Origin: an uncultured bacterium
GTDB taxonomy: Bacteria; Cyanobacteriota; Vampirovibrionia; Gastranaerophilales; Gastranaerophilaceae
Assembly (NCBI GenBank): GCA_958366705.1
Contig: CATXCB010000014.1
Coordinates: 1 to 54,642 of the forward strand
Direction of reading: 5' to 3'
DNA: 54,642 nt
Positions 26,290 to 35,394 of the stretch are shown here, piece by piece. The notes under the pieces were generated by a model, which was not told the origin of the DNA, did no database searches, and saw only the letters and a list, made by a program, of their open reading frames with translations. How positions within the stretch are numbered: position 1 is the stretch's first letter; each line of letters opens with the position of its first letter. A program made the translations under genes and the position numbers.

Positions 26290-26382
26290 GTGAATATCTT
26301 CAACTGTAGCCGCAGCCGTAAAAGTCGGAACACTCAAAGAGATACAATCATTATCTACGTGCAAATTAGATATGATATATAG
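26290..26382 (+). CDS. Possible leader peptide in the 26.4-kb operon leader
   Basis: A 30-codon ORF with GTG start behind GAGGAAATGAA, ending in TAG just before the hairpin at 26399. Its sequence (MNIFNCSRSRKSRNTQRD...) matches nothing I know. It could act with the hairpin in attenuation, or be chance. Confidence 0.2.
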   Translation: MNIFNCSRSRKSRNTQRDTIIIYVQIRYDI

Positions 26383-26398
26383 TTTTCTTTTGCAGTGT

Positions 26399-26424
26399 CC
26401 TCTAAAATAGCTAGAGGATTTTTT
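26399..26424 (+). promoter_or_regulatory. Hairpin that hides the ribosome-binding site
   Basis: CCTCTA (26399-26404) pairs with TAGAGG (26412-26417), which contains the Shine-Dalgarno sequence of the ATG at 26425. A run ATTTTTT follows the stem, so it could also act as a terminator in front of the gene. Confidence 0.5.
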
Positions 26425-27132
26425 ATGTCATTTGGAGCCGCAACATTACATACTCATGGAGCAAAAGTAGGAACATGTCCACATGGTCTGCCATTGGGTG
26501 CTTGCCCGATTTGTAACGGAATGGCAGGCGGGAATTCTACAACCAAAAGAGACACCCCGCGTAATGTAGGTGAAATGTCATATAACCAATGCGCAGCAAT
26601 AGGAGCCATGCTAAGAGCACAAAAACATGCCAGACAACAAGCGCAAGTCGCCCAACAAAACCACTTACAGGCGATTGCAAATTTTCAAAAATCTATAGCA
26701 AATGTACATCAAAAAATCATGGAACTGGCTTCAAGTATTTCAAAATCATTACCTGCAGCAATTGCAAAACCTGTTAACTTTATTCTTACAAATATTGTAG
26801 GAAAAGTTTTGAATATTATTAAAAATGTTCCTACCATTTTAACCAACATTTCACAGACTTTAACACAAAAATTTGCAGACATTTCAGACAAATTAACGGC
26901 TGTATATGGTGAATTAAAAGCCGCTGTTCAAAAAAAAGTTTCAGAAGTTTTATCTAGTATGAAAAAGAAATTAAAATCAATTTTTTCTGTTTTCGGACCA
27001 TTTGAATCTGATGATGACGATAAAAAAATTGAAGAAGCTAAAAGAACTTTTGAATTAAAAACTTTTATTCATAAGCTGTACGAAAAAATTAAAAACGAAG
27101 ATGAAAAGGATATAGAAAAGGATGAACATTAA
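26425..27132 (+). CDS. Hypothetical protein with N-terminal Cys-His motif and helical membrane-like core
   Basis: 235 residues from the ATG at 26425 (RBS AGAGG, 7-nt gap). Residues about 17-32 read CPHGLPLGACPICNGM, a CxH...CxxC pattern likely to bind zinc. A long amphipathic helix region (about 60-110) follows, then hydrophobic VNFILTNIVGKVLNIIKNVPTI-type helices, and an acidic/Lys-rich end. Family not recognised. The next gene starts inside its last codons (overlap of 11 nt), so the two are translationally coupled and probably act together. Confidence 0.65.
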   Translation: MSFGAATLHTHGAKVGTCPHGLPLGACPICNGMAGGNSTTKRDTPRNVGEMSYNQCAAIGAMLRAQKHARQQAQVAQQNHLQAIANFQKSIANVHQKIMELASSISKSLPAAIAKPVNFILTNIVGKVLNIIKNVPTILTNISQTLTQKFADISDKLTAVYGELKAAVQKKVSEVLSSMKKKLKSIFSVFGPFESDDDDKKIEEAKRTFELKTFIHKLYEKIKNEDEKDIEKDEH

Positions 27133-28609
27133 CCCGCTTAATGATGCGGAAAGTTTAAGACAACAAAGAAATTTAACTAACTCTCAAAAGAAAAATAATC
27201 TAACAACTAAAGAGGGTGTTCTGGTTAATAATTTTGTAAAGGAAAAAGAATGTGATTTGAGCAATTCAAAAGACACATTTATTATTTCTGACAAAGTACC
27301 TATGCCAAAAAATATTTATCAGGACACCCAAATTGTAGATAAAAAATTAATTCCATTAAGTGGAATTGCACTTGGAGTAATGGGTTCTATTGCAGGCTTA
27401 ACCGCATTTTTAAACCATAGTGCAAAAATTTCTGTAGGACTGGCAAAAGAAAAATGGCTTCCGTCTGTCACAAGAAATGTCCAGTTAAGTAATGAAATGT
27501 ATCAAGTAGTTTATCAATTTGTCCAAAATCCAAATAAAAAAACATTTATAGCCGGAGCAGGTGTGCTGGCACTGACAGCAATGGCATTTATGGGCAAAAC
27601 ATTTTTTGACGGATACAAAGATGTTTGGGTCAAACGCAAAGAAGCCCATATACAAAAAAACTTACAGGAAAAATTAATAAGTGTAGAAACACAATCATTT
27701 GCAGGTAAAATGCAAATTATAAGAAGTATGTTATCTAAATATACTGCCGACTTTGAAAAATATATAACTCCAAATGATGAAAAAATACTCCCAAACTTTG
27801 GCAAAAACAGATATTCAACGCTGCCTTTCACCGCAACCAAAAAAAATAATAATAAACAGTCAAATCTAGGTAATATTTTATTAGGAATAGGCACGGCTGC
27901 AGGAATTATAGGGCTGGGATTTTTATCATTGCGAAACTTATCTAAAAGTAAAAAACATTTAAAAGATGGAGCAGATGAAATTGTTGAAGGTATCAAAACG
28001 CTTGTTTCAACATCACAAGAAGCAACAAAAGACATAGACAGACATAATTTAGAACATCTGTTTATGAGCATAAATGCAAAAGAAGATTTTATAAAAGAAC
28101 AAGTAAGCAAACTAAAATGGGGTACAAAAGAAGAAAAAAATAATTACATTCAGGAAATTTTAGAAAAAATAAAAACATCAACAACAAAAGTTAACCCCAA
28201 TATCGGCGGAGACGGAACTCCAAAACCAGCATTTAACTCTTTTGTTGATGATTATCGTGCATTTTTCTATAACCTGTTATTAGATACTTCAAATCCTCAG
28301 TTCCGTCAGTTATTTCTTGGTGTAACAGGTATTACAGCACTCAGTTACGGAGGAAAACTTGCAGGAGATGCAATTAAAGAGGTTCAAGTCAAAAAGATAA
28401 ATGCAGAAACAGAACTGGAATTACAAAAACGTCTGGTCTCAACAGAACTTCGTAATTTTAAATCTAAAAAAGATGCCGCAATATTACCGCTTGTAGAAGA
28501 ATTTTACAAACAGGTTGACAGCGGGAAAAAATCAAAAGAAGAATTACAAACTATGGCCGAAAATATTTTGTTCGAAATCAAAAACGGCCCGCCATTTGTG
28601 TATTCTTAG
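27122..28609 (+). CDS. Hypothetical membrane protein with about four hydrophobic segments
   Basis: 495 residues without signal peptide. Hydrophobic Gly-rich segments lie near residues 76-97 (LSGIALGVMGSIAGLTAFL), 140-160 (AGAGVLALTAMAFMGKTFF), 248-270 (ILLGIGTAAGIIGLGFLSL) and 395-412 (LFLGVTGITALSYGGKL). Segments 2 and 4 look like repeats of each other, each followed by a charged coiled-coil-like stretch (VWVKRKEAHIQKNLQEKL; EVQVKKINAETELELQKRL), which suggests an internal duplication. No named family. Overlaps the gene before it. Confidence 0.65.
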   Translation: MNINPLNDAESLRQQRNLTNSQKKNNLTTKEGVLVNNFVKEKECDLSNSKDTFIISDKVPMPKNIYQDTQIVDKKLIPLSGIALGVMGSIAGLTAFLNHSAKISVGLAKEKWLPSVTRNVQLSNEMYQVVYQFVQNPNKKTFIAGAGVLALTAMAFMGKTFFDGYKDVWVKRKEAHIQKNLQEKLISVETQSFAGKMQIIRSMLSKYTADFEKYITPNDEKILPNFGKNRYSTLPFTATKKNNNKQSNLGNILLGIGTAAGIIGLGFLSLRNLSKSKKHLKDGADEIVEGIKTLVSTSQEATKDIDRHNLEHLFMSINAKEDFIKEQVSKLKWGTKEEKNNYIQEILEKIKTSTTKVNPNIGGDGTPKPAFNSFVDDYRAFFYNLLLDTSNPQFRQLFLGVTGITALSYGGKLAGDAIKEVQVKKINAETELELQKRLVSTELRNFKSKKDAAILPLVEEFYKQVDSGKKSKEELQTMAENILFEIKNGPPFVYS

Positions 28610-28639
28610 TTCTAAAATTTTGTATTAAAAGGATTCACA

Positions 28640-29197
28640 ATGATTCAACAAATTCAATCAACAGTTTATACAAATGTACAACCGGCTTGCAGTACAATGA
28701 GTTCACCCGTTAAGCTACATCCGCAAACAATAGCGTATAATACCGGGAAGCCGCAAAATTATATCTGTGCCTCATGCCAGCTTCCAACACAACAAAGAAA
28801 TTACTGCATTTTCGACAAAAATGAAGTAGATTACTTTGTTAAACAAAAAGAAACTTCTCTGCCATATTTAGCAGATATTCTAACCCATTCAAATAACGAA
28901 GTTCAAGTAACAGAAGCCCTATATATAATTGACAGAATGCTGGATAACGGGACAAAAGGAATTGATAAAATGTATCCTGTTTTTGCACGTTTTAACAATA
29001 CTGAATCTCCAAATATTCAAACTTTTTTAGCAGGTATTTACAGAAAAATTCAAGTTCCGGATGCATTTGGACCATTAGTAAAAATGCTCATACAAAATTC
29101 ACTCAAACCTAATAATCCAACCCAGCCGTTTGACCCTAATGAAGAAATCGGCGGAGCAATTTTAAGCTATCTTTCAAACCGTTTTCGTCAATCTTAA
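28640..29197 (+). CDS. Hypothetical HEAT-like helical protein
   Basis: 185 residues, no signal peptide. After a polar N-terminus with CASCQLP...NYC, a helical part (LPYLADILTHSNNEVQVTEAL..., then VFARFNNTES..., then FGPLVKMLIQ) resembles short HEAT-type repeats. It follows the membrane-protein pair by 30 nt on the same strand and may belong to the same operon. Function unknown. Confidence 0.6.
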   Translation: MIQQIQSTVYTNVQPACSTMSSPVKLHPQTIAYNTGKPQNYICASCQLPTQQRNYCIFDKNEVDYFVKQKETSLPYLADILTHSNNEVQVTEALYIIDRMLDNGTKGIDKMYPVFARFNNTESPNIQTFLAGIYRKIQVPDAFGPLVKMLIQNSLKPNNPTQPFDPNEEIGGAILSYLSNRFRQS

Positions 29198-29198
29198 T

Positions 29199-30392
29199 TT
29201 ACATAAAAATCTTCATTGCCCGAGGTAGAATACCTAAACAGTATGAAATCACAATCCCATAATTTGAAATAGGGATTCCTTTACTGTTCGCAATTAATAT
29301 ACGCGACAGAACTTCACGACGATTTGTCATACAAGCACCACAATGAATAATCAATTTGTAACCTGAAATATCCGGGAAATCATGCCCTGATCTATGTTCA
29401 ATAACAAGTTTTTTCCCTGTTTTTTTCTTTAACAAATTAGGGATTTTAACCCTGCCTATATCATCTTCAATTGCATGATGAGTACAACTTTCTAATATTA
29501 AAATTTTATCTCCATCCTGTAAAGTGTCTATAGCTTTTGCACCTCTGACAAATGCCTGTAAATCTCCTTTTAGCCGAGCAAAAAGAATTGAAAAAGATGT
29601 TAAAGCTATATTTTCAGGAACAATTTCATCAACCTGTTTAAAAGCTTGAGAATCTGTAATTACAAGAGCCGGCGGAGTTTTTAAATTTTTTAAAGCCTCG
29701 TTAAGTTCAGTTTCTTTAACCACTAAACTCATGCAATGGCTGTCCAGCAAATCTCTCAAAGTTTGAACCTGCGGTAAAATCAAACGTCCTTTTGGAGCTT
29801 CTTTATCTATTGGAGTAACAAGAACAACCGTACTTTTCTCAGGAATTAAATCTCCTACGATTTTTGGAGAATTTACAAAGTCTTCCGGTAAAACTTTTAC
29901 TAATAATGATTTTAGCCTATATACCAGATTTTCATCATTTATTGTAGATGTAACTAAAACTTCATTACAAAGATTTTTTATTTCTTGTAATTTGTTATTA
30001 CTAATCTCATGCAAATCCGTTTTATTTACTACAATAATATAAGGTATATTTAATTCTTTAAAATTGTTAATCAAAGATTTTTCATAATCATCAATACCAT
30101 TATAATCACAAACAATAATTGCAACATCAACACGATTTAAAATTTTCATTGTCTTTGCAATTCTTTCTGCTGCCAATGCTGTTCTATCATTAATTCCTGC
30201 AGTATCTAAAAAATTTACAGATCCAATAGGCAAAAGCTCCATAGATTTTTCGACAATATCAGTTGTTGTACCGGCAATATCTGATACAATTGACACTTCC
30301 TGATTAGTAATTCGATTTAGCAGGGAAGATTTGCCGGCATTAGTTTTTCCAAAAATTCCGATATGCAAACGTGCAGACTTAAGTACGTTCAT
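29199..30392 (-). CDS. hydF: [FeFe]-hydrogenase maturation GTPase HydF
   Basis: Scaffold that builds the 2Fe subcluster of [FeFe] hydrogenase with HydE and HydG. Start chosen at the ATG at 30390-30392 (GGAG before it), giving 397 residues. P-loop GKTNAGKS (15-22), DTAGIND and NKTD show the GTPase domain. The cluster-binding ligands CTHH and HCGACM are present in the C-terminal domain. No hydE, hydG or hydrogenase gene is in the window. The presence of HydF points to anaerobic hydrogen metabolism. Confidence 0.95.
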   Translation of the reverse strand: MNVLKSARLHIGIFGKTNAGKSSLLNRITNQEVSIVSDIAGTTTDIVEKSMELLPIGSVNFLDTAGINDRTALAAERIAKTMKILNRVDVAIIVCDYNGIDDYEKSLINNFKELNIPYIIVVNKTDLHEISNNKLQEIKNLCNEVLVTSTINDENLVYRLKSLLVKVLPEDFVNSPKIVGDLIPEKSTVVLVTPIDKEAPKGRLILPQVQTLRDLLDSHCMSLVVKETELNEALKNLKTPPALVITDSQAFKQVDEIVPENIALTSFSILFARLKGDLQAFVRGAKAIDTLQDGDKILILESCTHHAIEDDIGRVKIPNLLKKKTGKKLVIEHRSGHDFPDISGYKLIIHCGACMTNRREVLSRILIANSKGIPISNYGIVISYCLGILPRAMKIFM

Positions 30393-30449
30393 ATAATATT
30401 CTCCAAAACTTTTGCAATAAATATTAATACGAAAACAAGATTTGTTCAA

Positions 30450-30655
30450 CAGCTAGATTCCGAACTACCGAGTAGGAACATAAAATTACGTTTCGTAAAC
30501 TCAACTAATTTTCTAGTCAATTCGGAATGACTGTGCTCGCCGCACGGGGTATTTTGCCACCAGCGGTTTACTCACAACACAAACAAATTCAGCTCCGCAA
30601 GGGTGCTACGCACGTAGTTATGCCACCAATTGTAGCCTCAAGTTTGTGATATAAT
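30450..30655. repeat. Repeat-rich intergenic stretch between hydF and a gene fragment
   Basis: AATTCAGCTCCGCAAG occurs twice (about 30589 and 30653), the second copy forming the end of the ORF fragment at 30656. ATTCCGAA...TTCGGAAT fragments of the dispersed palindromes are also present. No gene seen. Confidence 0.5.
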
Positions 30656-30919
30656 TCAGCTCCGCAAGACTTCTTTTTTAAACGAACCATTGAACTTATG
30701 TTTTTCGACTCTTCTTTTTAATAAACGATATATGTATGTTCTTTCTATTTCATCATTTAAGTAATTTGCATTAGAAAACCATATACACTTATTAGATAAT
30801 ATTTTACACATGGAATCAGAAGATGTATAGTGATAGATTGTCTTATTTTCAGTTTTAATAGTATTTTCAAATTTTTTATAATATTTACCCCATAGGTTTT
30901 CACTTGCAGTATATGTCAT
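30656..30919 (-). pseudogene. N-terminal fragment of a DUF2971-like protein
   Basis: 87 residues. IYHYTSSDSMCKILSNKCIWFSNANYLND is the typical start of DUF2971-type proteins (YHYT...I...IW.S....LND), which usually run to 200 residues or more. Here the frame ends in repeat sequence soon after, so only the first third is left. Probably a remnant of a defence- or phage-associated gene. Confidence 0.5.
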
Positions 30920-30973
30920 AAGAACTCCTTTTTATTCTTGGGAACAATTTGGGAACAAATTGAGACTTTTTCT

Positions 30974-31012
30974 ATAAAAAAAAGAGGGTTTCAAAATTCT
31001 TGAAACCCTCTT
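30974..31012 (-). terminator. Terminator of the initiator tRNA gene
   Basis: Stem AAGAGGGTTTCAA / TTGAAACCCTCTT followed on the minus strand by eight T. Confidence 0.88.
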
Positions 31013-31020
31013 ATATCAAA

Positions 31021-31097
<77 letters not shown>

Positions 31098-31210
31098 TTA
31101 TTTTATTTGTATATGAGTGAGATACACTCAACATCTATATTATGCTCCGTAAATTTTAAAAATCAACCCCCATGGTTTTTCTTTTTCTCTGTTTATTATA
31201 TAATTGTTTT

Positions 31211-32656
31211 ATGAATTTAGATAGCCGGATTGATAGCTTTTTATCTCCTGTCGCAAATAAGATTTCAGGATTGATTTTTTCACATATAACCATTCAAGGG
31301 GTTCGTGTGGAATTTTTGATTGTTCTTTTGATGATTGCAGCTTTATATTTTACTTTTAGGACAAGGTTTATTGGATTTTGGGGATTTCGGCATGCAATTG
31401 ATTTGATTACAAAAAAATATAAGCACGAAGATGTTTTGAAAAAGAAAAAACACGGTGAAGTTTCTTCTTTTCAGGCTTTAACCGCTACAATTTCTGCTTC
31501 TGCAGGTATGGGAAATGTTGTCGGATCTGCTTTAGCTGTTTCTGTTGGCGGCCCTGGGGTAATCTTTTGGATGATGATTGCCGGTTTATTTTCTATGGCG
31601 TTAAAATTTGCGGAAGTTTTGCTCGGTATTAAGTTCAGACAGATAAATAAAGACGGTTCTTCTTCAGGCGGCCCGATGTACTACATTATAAACGGACTTC
31701 GTGCTCCTTGGATAAAACCTTTTGCTCCGTATCTTGCTAAAATTTATGCGGTGTGCTGCGTGTTTGCAATGATTGGAGGCTGGAATTTATTTCAAATTAA
31801 TGCAATTACAACTCAAATTACTAATGTAACAGGATTATTTGAAGGTCAAAGATGGATTTTCGGATTGATTGTGGCTGTAATTACTTATGTTACTGTTATT
31901 GGCGGAATCAAATCTATAGGTAAATTTACGTCAAAAGTTACTCCTGTGATGTGCACTTTATATGTATTTTCAGCATTTATAATTTGTTTATTAAATATTC
32001 ATCACGTACCGCATACAGTTTGTTTGATTTTAAAAGAAGCATTTAGACCTGAAGCTTTTGTGGCAGGTGGTGTATGGGGATGTTTGTTATGGGGATTCAG
32101 ACGTGCAATGTTTGCAAATGAAGCAGGTTTAGGGACGGCTCCGATTGCTTTTTCTGCAGTCAAAACCAGCAAGCCTGTAGCTCAAGCTTTTATTGCTATG
32201 CTGCAGCCGTTTGTTGATACAATTATTGTTGGCGCAGCTACAGCATTTATCATTGTTGTTACAGGTGCATATTTGAATACTAACGGAATTGAGGGTATTG
32301 AATTAACATCTAAAGCTTTTGCTACAGTTTGTCCGTTTTTCCCTGTGTTATTAACTTTTATGGCTGCATGTTTTGTATTGTCAACAATGTTATGCGGTTC
32401 ATATTACGGAACAAAGAGCTGGACTTTTTTGTTCGGGGAATCAAAATTAACTACGAGAACTTTCCAGATAATTTACTGCTTATTTATAATTATCGGTTCT
32501 GCAATGAATCTTAAAAGTGTTGTAAATTTATCAGACGCTTTTACTTTATTCCTTGCTGTTCCAAATTTGATTGCAGTATTTTTATTATCTGATATAATAA
32601 TGAAAGAATTGAAAAGATATTGCAAAAGATACCAGATAGGATTTTTTAAAGACTAA
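31211..32656 (+). CDS. Sodium:alanine (AGCS) symporter
   Basis: A 481-residue carrier with about 10 hydrophobic helices. AGCS marks: SSFQALTATISASAGMGNVVG, GGPMYYI, WGFRRAMFANEAGLGTAPIAF. Imports alanine or glycine with Na+. I prefer the ATG at 31211 (MNLDSRIDSF, typical start) over that 13 codons upstream. TATAAT at 31199-31204 ends only 6 nt before this ATG and no Shine-Dalgarno is seen, so the message may be leaderless. Stands alone. Confidence 0.9.
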   Translation: MNLDSRIDSFLSPVANKISGLIFSHITIQGVRVEFLIVLLMIAALYFTFRTRFIGFWGFRHAIDLITKKYKHEDVLKKKKHGEVSSFQALTATISASAGMGNVVGSALAVSVGGPGVIFWMMIAGLFSMALKFAEVLLGIKFRQINKDGSSSGGPMYYIINGLRAPWIKPFAPYLAKIYAVCCVFAMIGGWNLFQINAITTQITNVTGLFEGQRWIFGLIVAVITYVTVIGGIKSIGKFTSKVTPVMCTLYVFSAFIICLLNIHHVPHTVCLILKEAFRPEAFVAGGVWGCLLWGFRRAMFANEAGLGTAPIAFSAVKTSKPVAQAFIAMLQPFVDTIIVGAATAFIIVVTGAYLNTNGIEGIELTSKAFATVCPFFPVLLTFMAACFVLSTMLCGSYYGTKSWTFLFGESKLTTRTFQIIYCLFIIIGSAMNLKSVVNLSDAFTLFLAVPNLIAVFLLSDIIMKELKRYCKRYQIGFFKD

Positions 32657-32728
32657 AACAAATATCGAAATTAATTAATGGGAAGAGAAATAAATTAAAT
32701 AATTTATATAGCGAGGAGAGAGTATTAA

Positions 32729-33376
32729 ATGATTAAAAAAGGCTGCTTAGATATTTTAGAAGCAAAATGTGTAAATTGTACGGATTGCGTTTTGGCAAAT
32801 ACCCGCAACAATGTTGTTTTTTCTGATGGTAACCCTGAAACTGCCAGAATCGTATTCATAGGCGAAGCTCCGGGTGAAACAGAAGATGAAACAGGAAAAC
32901 CTTTTGTTGGTCGTGCAGGTCAATTGCTTGATAAATTTTTAGAAGAAGCAGGGATTTCACGTCAAGATGATTTGTATATTATAAATACTGTTAAATGCAG
33001 ACCTCCGGAAAACAGAGTTCCTACAGAAGTTGAAAAAGCAATGTGCGAAAGATATTTGACTGCACAAATTGATATTATGAATCCTCAAGCAATTATATTC
33101 TGCGGCGCAACAGCTTTAAAATCATTCTGGGAAGATAAAAAAGTTCAAATATCAAAAATTCGCGGAAATTGGTTTGATGTAACAGTTAATGGAAAAACAT
33201 ACAAAGCTATGGCAATTTTCCATCCGTCATACTTGTTGAGAAATCACTCAATGGAAGAAGGGTCACCAAGAAGATTGATGCAGCAAGATTTAGCAAAAAT
33301 TAAAGCTGAAATCCTTGGTGATAAACAGGTGTGTTCCACCTGTAACCCTTTCAATAAGGAATTGGCTATGGTGTAG
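32729..33376 (+). CDS. Family 4 uracil-DNA glycosylase (4Fe-4S)
   Basis: Removes uracil from DNA. The 215-residue protein has FIGEAPGETED (from about 43), KPFVGRAGQLLD and HPSYLLRN. Four Cys fit the iron-sulfur cluster: Cys14, Cys17, Cys90 and Cys106. Family 4 enzymes are usual in anaerobes and thermophiles. RBS GAGGAGAG is strong; a terminator follows at 33411. Confidence 0.93.
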   Translation: MIKKGCLDILEAKCVNCTDCVLANTRNNVVFSDGNPETARIVFIGEAPGETEDETGKPFVGRAGQLLDKFLEEAGISRQDDLYIINTVKCRPPENRVPTEVEKAMCERYLTAQIDIMNPQAIIFCGATALKSFWEDKKVQISKIRGNWFDVTVNGKTYKAMAIFHPSYLLRNHSMEEGSPRRLMQQDLAKIKAEILGDKQVCSTCNPFNKELAMV

Positions 33377-33410
33377 CCACAAAATAAAATTTATATCATA
33401 TGATAGAGCA

Positions 33411-33443
33411 AAAGATATGGCGAGGTTTTAGCCATATCTTTTT
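33411..33443 (+). terminator. Terminator of the uracil-DNA glycosylase gene
   Basis: Stem AAAGATATGGC / GCCATATCTTT with TTT after it. Confidence 0.85.
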
Positions 33444-33592
33444 ATGTATCCCTTAATCCATTGCACAGCTGGTTGGATGGTGTTGTGAGAAAAAATTGGT
33501 GGCGAATCTGTGTGCATAGCACCTCTTAGTGAGAAAATATAATGCAGTTTAGGGAGAATTATTAATATTTGTAACAACATTTTTATAATTTC

Positions 33593-33620
33593 TAAAGTTT
33601 TTCAAATACAAACCCGATAA
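33593..33620 (+). promoter_or_regulatory. Sigma28-like promoter before the 33.7-kb gene
   Basis: TAAAGTTT (33593-33600), 12 nt, CCCGATAA (33613-33620). This is close to the flagellar sigma28 consensus TAAAGTTT-N11-GCCGATAA, one nt longer in the spacer. Start codon lies 44 nt later. Confidence 0.4.
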
Positions 33621-33663
33621 GTAATTTGTAATTAGAAAATAAACTTTAAGGAGTGTAGTAAAA

Positions 33664-33876
33664 ATGTCTGACAAAAAGATTATGGATGTAGAAGATTTAA
33701 TGGTTGATTATGCAGAAATGACCAGTTTCGATTTTGGCTCATTGTCAAATGAAGAAATGGATACATTAAATAAAATTACAAATAATGAATATGCTAAAAA
33801 ACCATATGCGTTTAAGTATGGCAATTTCAAACTGGTGGATTTTTTCCACTCATTGTTAACAGATGAAAGCAAATAG
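33664..33876 (+). CDS. Small acidic hypothetical protein
   Basis: 70 residues, soluble, acidic in the first half (MDVEDLMVDYAEMTSFDFG). AAGGAG precedes the ATG. No known domain. It is followed after 24 nt by another small gene; both may be under the sigma28-like promoter. Confidence 0.6.
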   Translation: MSDKKIMDVEDLMVDYAEMTSFDFGSLSNEEMDTLNKITNNEYAKKPYAFKYGNFKLVDFFHSLLTDESK

Positions 33877-33900
33877 CTGAAGATTTTGGAGATATGTGTA

Positions 33901-34131
33901 ATGAACGAAAAACAATTGTTTGAAGCTGGATGTTTTTTACCAAGCTGGACAGAAGATATTGATACTGAACAAATGCCAATATCACAGGTTCATGTAAGAA
34001 GAAATAAGGATCTTCAAACGTTGCTTGGAGAACTTGATGAAATAAAAAACCATATTCAAGATATTCAGGCAAGACAGTGGAATTTAGCAAAGCTTTTACA
34101 TTTTCATGAAAATAGTTTTGCTAAAGACTAG
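33901..34131 (+). CDS. Small helical hypothetical protein
   Basis: 76 residues from the ATG at 33901 (TTGGAG nine nt before it). The C-terminal half is a predicted helix (LQTLLGELDEIKNHIQDIQAR) that could form a coiled coil. The pair of small genes, the promoter type and this helix recall flagellar or motility chaperones, but that is only a guess. A terminator follows. Confidence 0.55.
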   Translation: MNEKQLFEAGCFLPSWTEDIDTEQMPISQVHVRRNKDLQTLLGELDEIKNHIQDIQARQWNLAKLLHFHENSFAKD

Positions 34132-34163
34132 AACGACTACCAGACACTACTAATAAAAATTTT

Positions 34164-34193
34164 AAAGCCATAAATTTATTTTATGGCTTTTCG
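34164..34193 (+). terminator. Terminator of the small gene pair
   Basis: Stem AAAGCCATAAA / TTTATGGCTTT followed by T. Confidence 0.8.
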
Positions 34194-34320
34194 TTTGCAT
34201 CATAAAAATAAAAGACTAATCAGTTTATATAGATTAGCCTTTGTCAAAAATACATAGGTTTCTCGAGGTTTACTTTTGAATATTTTTAGATATAACCCTT
34301 AAACAATATGACAAATTTTT

Positions 34321-34557
34321 TTATGCTGTTTTTAATTTTTTGTCCGGTTCGCCTACAGTTTCTAAAAGAGTGTCAATGACTTTTGGCATCTGGCAGATGA
34401 AAGAATAATGCCCGTTTGCCAGAGAACATTTTTTGCAATCGCAATTTATGTAATAACATTCCAGCGCCTGTTCTGTCCAGTTTTGAGTAATAGAATCAGA
34501 CATTTCATCATTACCGGGGGAATATAGTTCTATATCTTCTGTGATAATTCTATCCAT
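34321..34557 (-). CDS. Cys-rich small hypothetical protein
   Basis: 78 residues from the ATG at 34555-34557, which follows GGGAGGG. The centre reads CYYINCDCKKCSLANGHYSFIC, five Cys in 22 residues, likely a metal site. TQNWTEQALECY before it and a helical end follow. I do not know a named family. Confidence 0.6.
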   Translation of the reverse strand: MDRIITEDIELYSPGNDEMSDSITQNWTEQALECYYINCDCKKCSLANGHYSFICQMPKVIDTLLETVGEPDKKLKTA

Positions 34558-34686
34558 ATAACCCTCCCAAAAATTTAAAAAACTACCCAATATAATTTTA
34601 AAAGATTAAGGTGTTATTTCAATCCTCTATTTATATGAAATTTTAAATCTGTTTTTATAATCTGTTGGTGATTTTGTTTCGATTTA

Positions 34687-34713
34687 GACCCTGAAACTAG
34701 TTCAGGGTGACAT
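34687..34713. repeat. Half copy of the dispersed palindromic repeat
   Basis: CCCTGAAACTAGTTCAGGGTGAC, an 8-bp-arm palindrome of the family listed at 20901. Stands before rsmD. Confidence 0.55.
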
Positions 34714-34799
34714 TTTGTTAGTTCAAGGGGAGAATTTCACTGTTGTAATTGGAATTTTGTATATAAGTCCAAAATTTTTGTTCATGATAAATTAGATTT

Positions 34800-35330
34800 A
34801 TGAATATAACAGCAGGTAAATACAAAGGTCAAAAAATTACTGCGCCAGATGAAAATATTACCCGTCCGACGTTATCAAAGGTTCGTATGGGAATATTTAA
34901 TACCTTACAGGCAATGATTGATTTTGAGAATGCAAGTTTTTTAGATATGTTTGCCGGTTCCGGTATTATGGGACTGGAAGCTGTTTCAAGAGGTTTTTCC
35001 AGGGTAGTTTCTATTGAAAAAAACAGAAAAGTATATGGCGTTATTAAATCTAACTTCAAGAAATATGAAAAAGAAAATAATATAAAATTGATTTTTGGGG
35101 ACAGTTTGAAAATGTGCACCAAAATTAATACAAATTTTGATGTAATTTTTATTGATCCTCCTTATTTTGCAGGAGTTTATGAAAGTAGTCTTGAGGCAAT
35201 TCAAGATATTTGCTGCGGAATTGTAATTCTGGAACATGTTCAGGATGTTGATTTTAAAAATTTCGAAATAATAAAACAAAAAAAATATGGGGATAAATAT
35301 ATTACTTTTTTAAGAAAAATTAGTAAATAG
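34800..35330 (+). CDS. rsmD: 16S rRNA (guanine966-N2)-methyltransferase RsmD
   Basis: 176-residue SAM-dependent methyltransferase. NITAGKYKGQKI and RPTLSKVRMGIFN are typical of the N-terminus. The SAM loop is DMFAGSGIMGLEAVSRG and the catalytic motif FIDPPY (the N/DPPY type). Length fits the family. Followed by a GT9 gene with its own TATAAT (35351-35356). Confidence 0.93.
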   Translation: MNITAGKYKGQKITAPDENITRPTLSKVRMGIFNTLQAMIDFENASFLDMFAGSGIMGLEAVSRGFSRVVSIEKNRKVYGVIKSNFKKYEKENNIKLIFGDSLKMCTKINTNFDVIFIDPPYFAGVYESSLEAIQDICCGIVILEHVQDVDFKNFEIIKQKKYGDKYITFLRKISK

Positions 35331-35394
35331 ACTGAAAAACTATTTTAATGTATAATTGAATTTGGTATTGAAAACATAATAAAGGATTGCACAG

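Noticed and set aside
27514..28110. 198-codon minus-strand ORF inside the 495-residue membrane protein gene.
   Set aside because: Opposite-strand mirror of a clear gene with RBS and coupling; composition is not protein-like.
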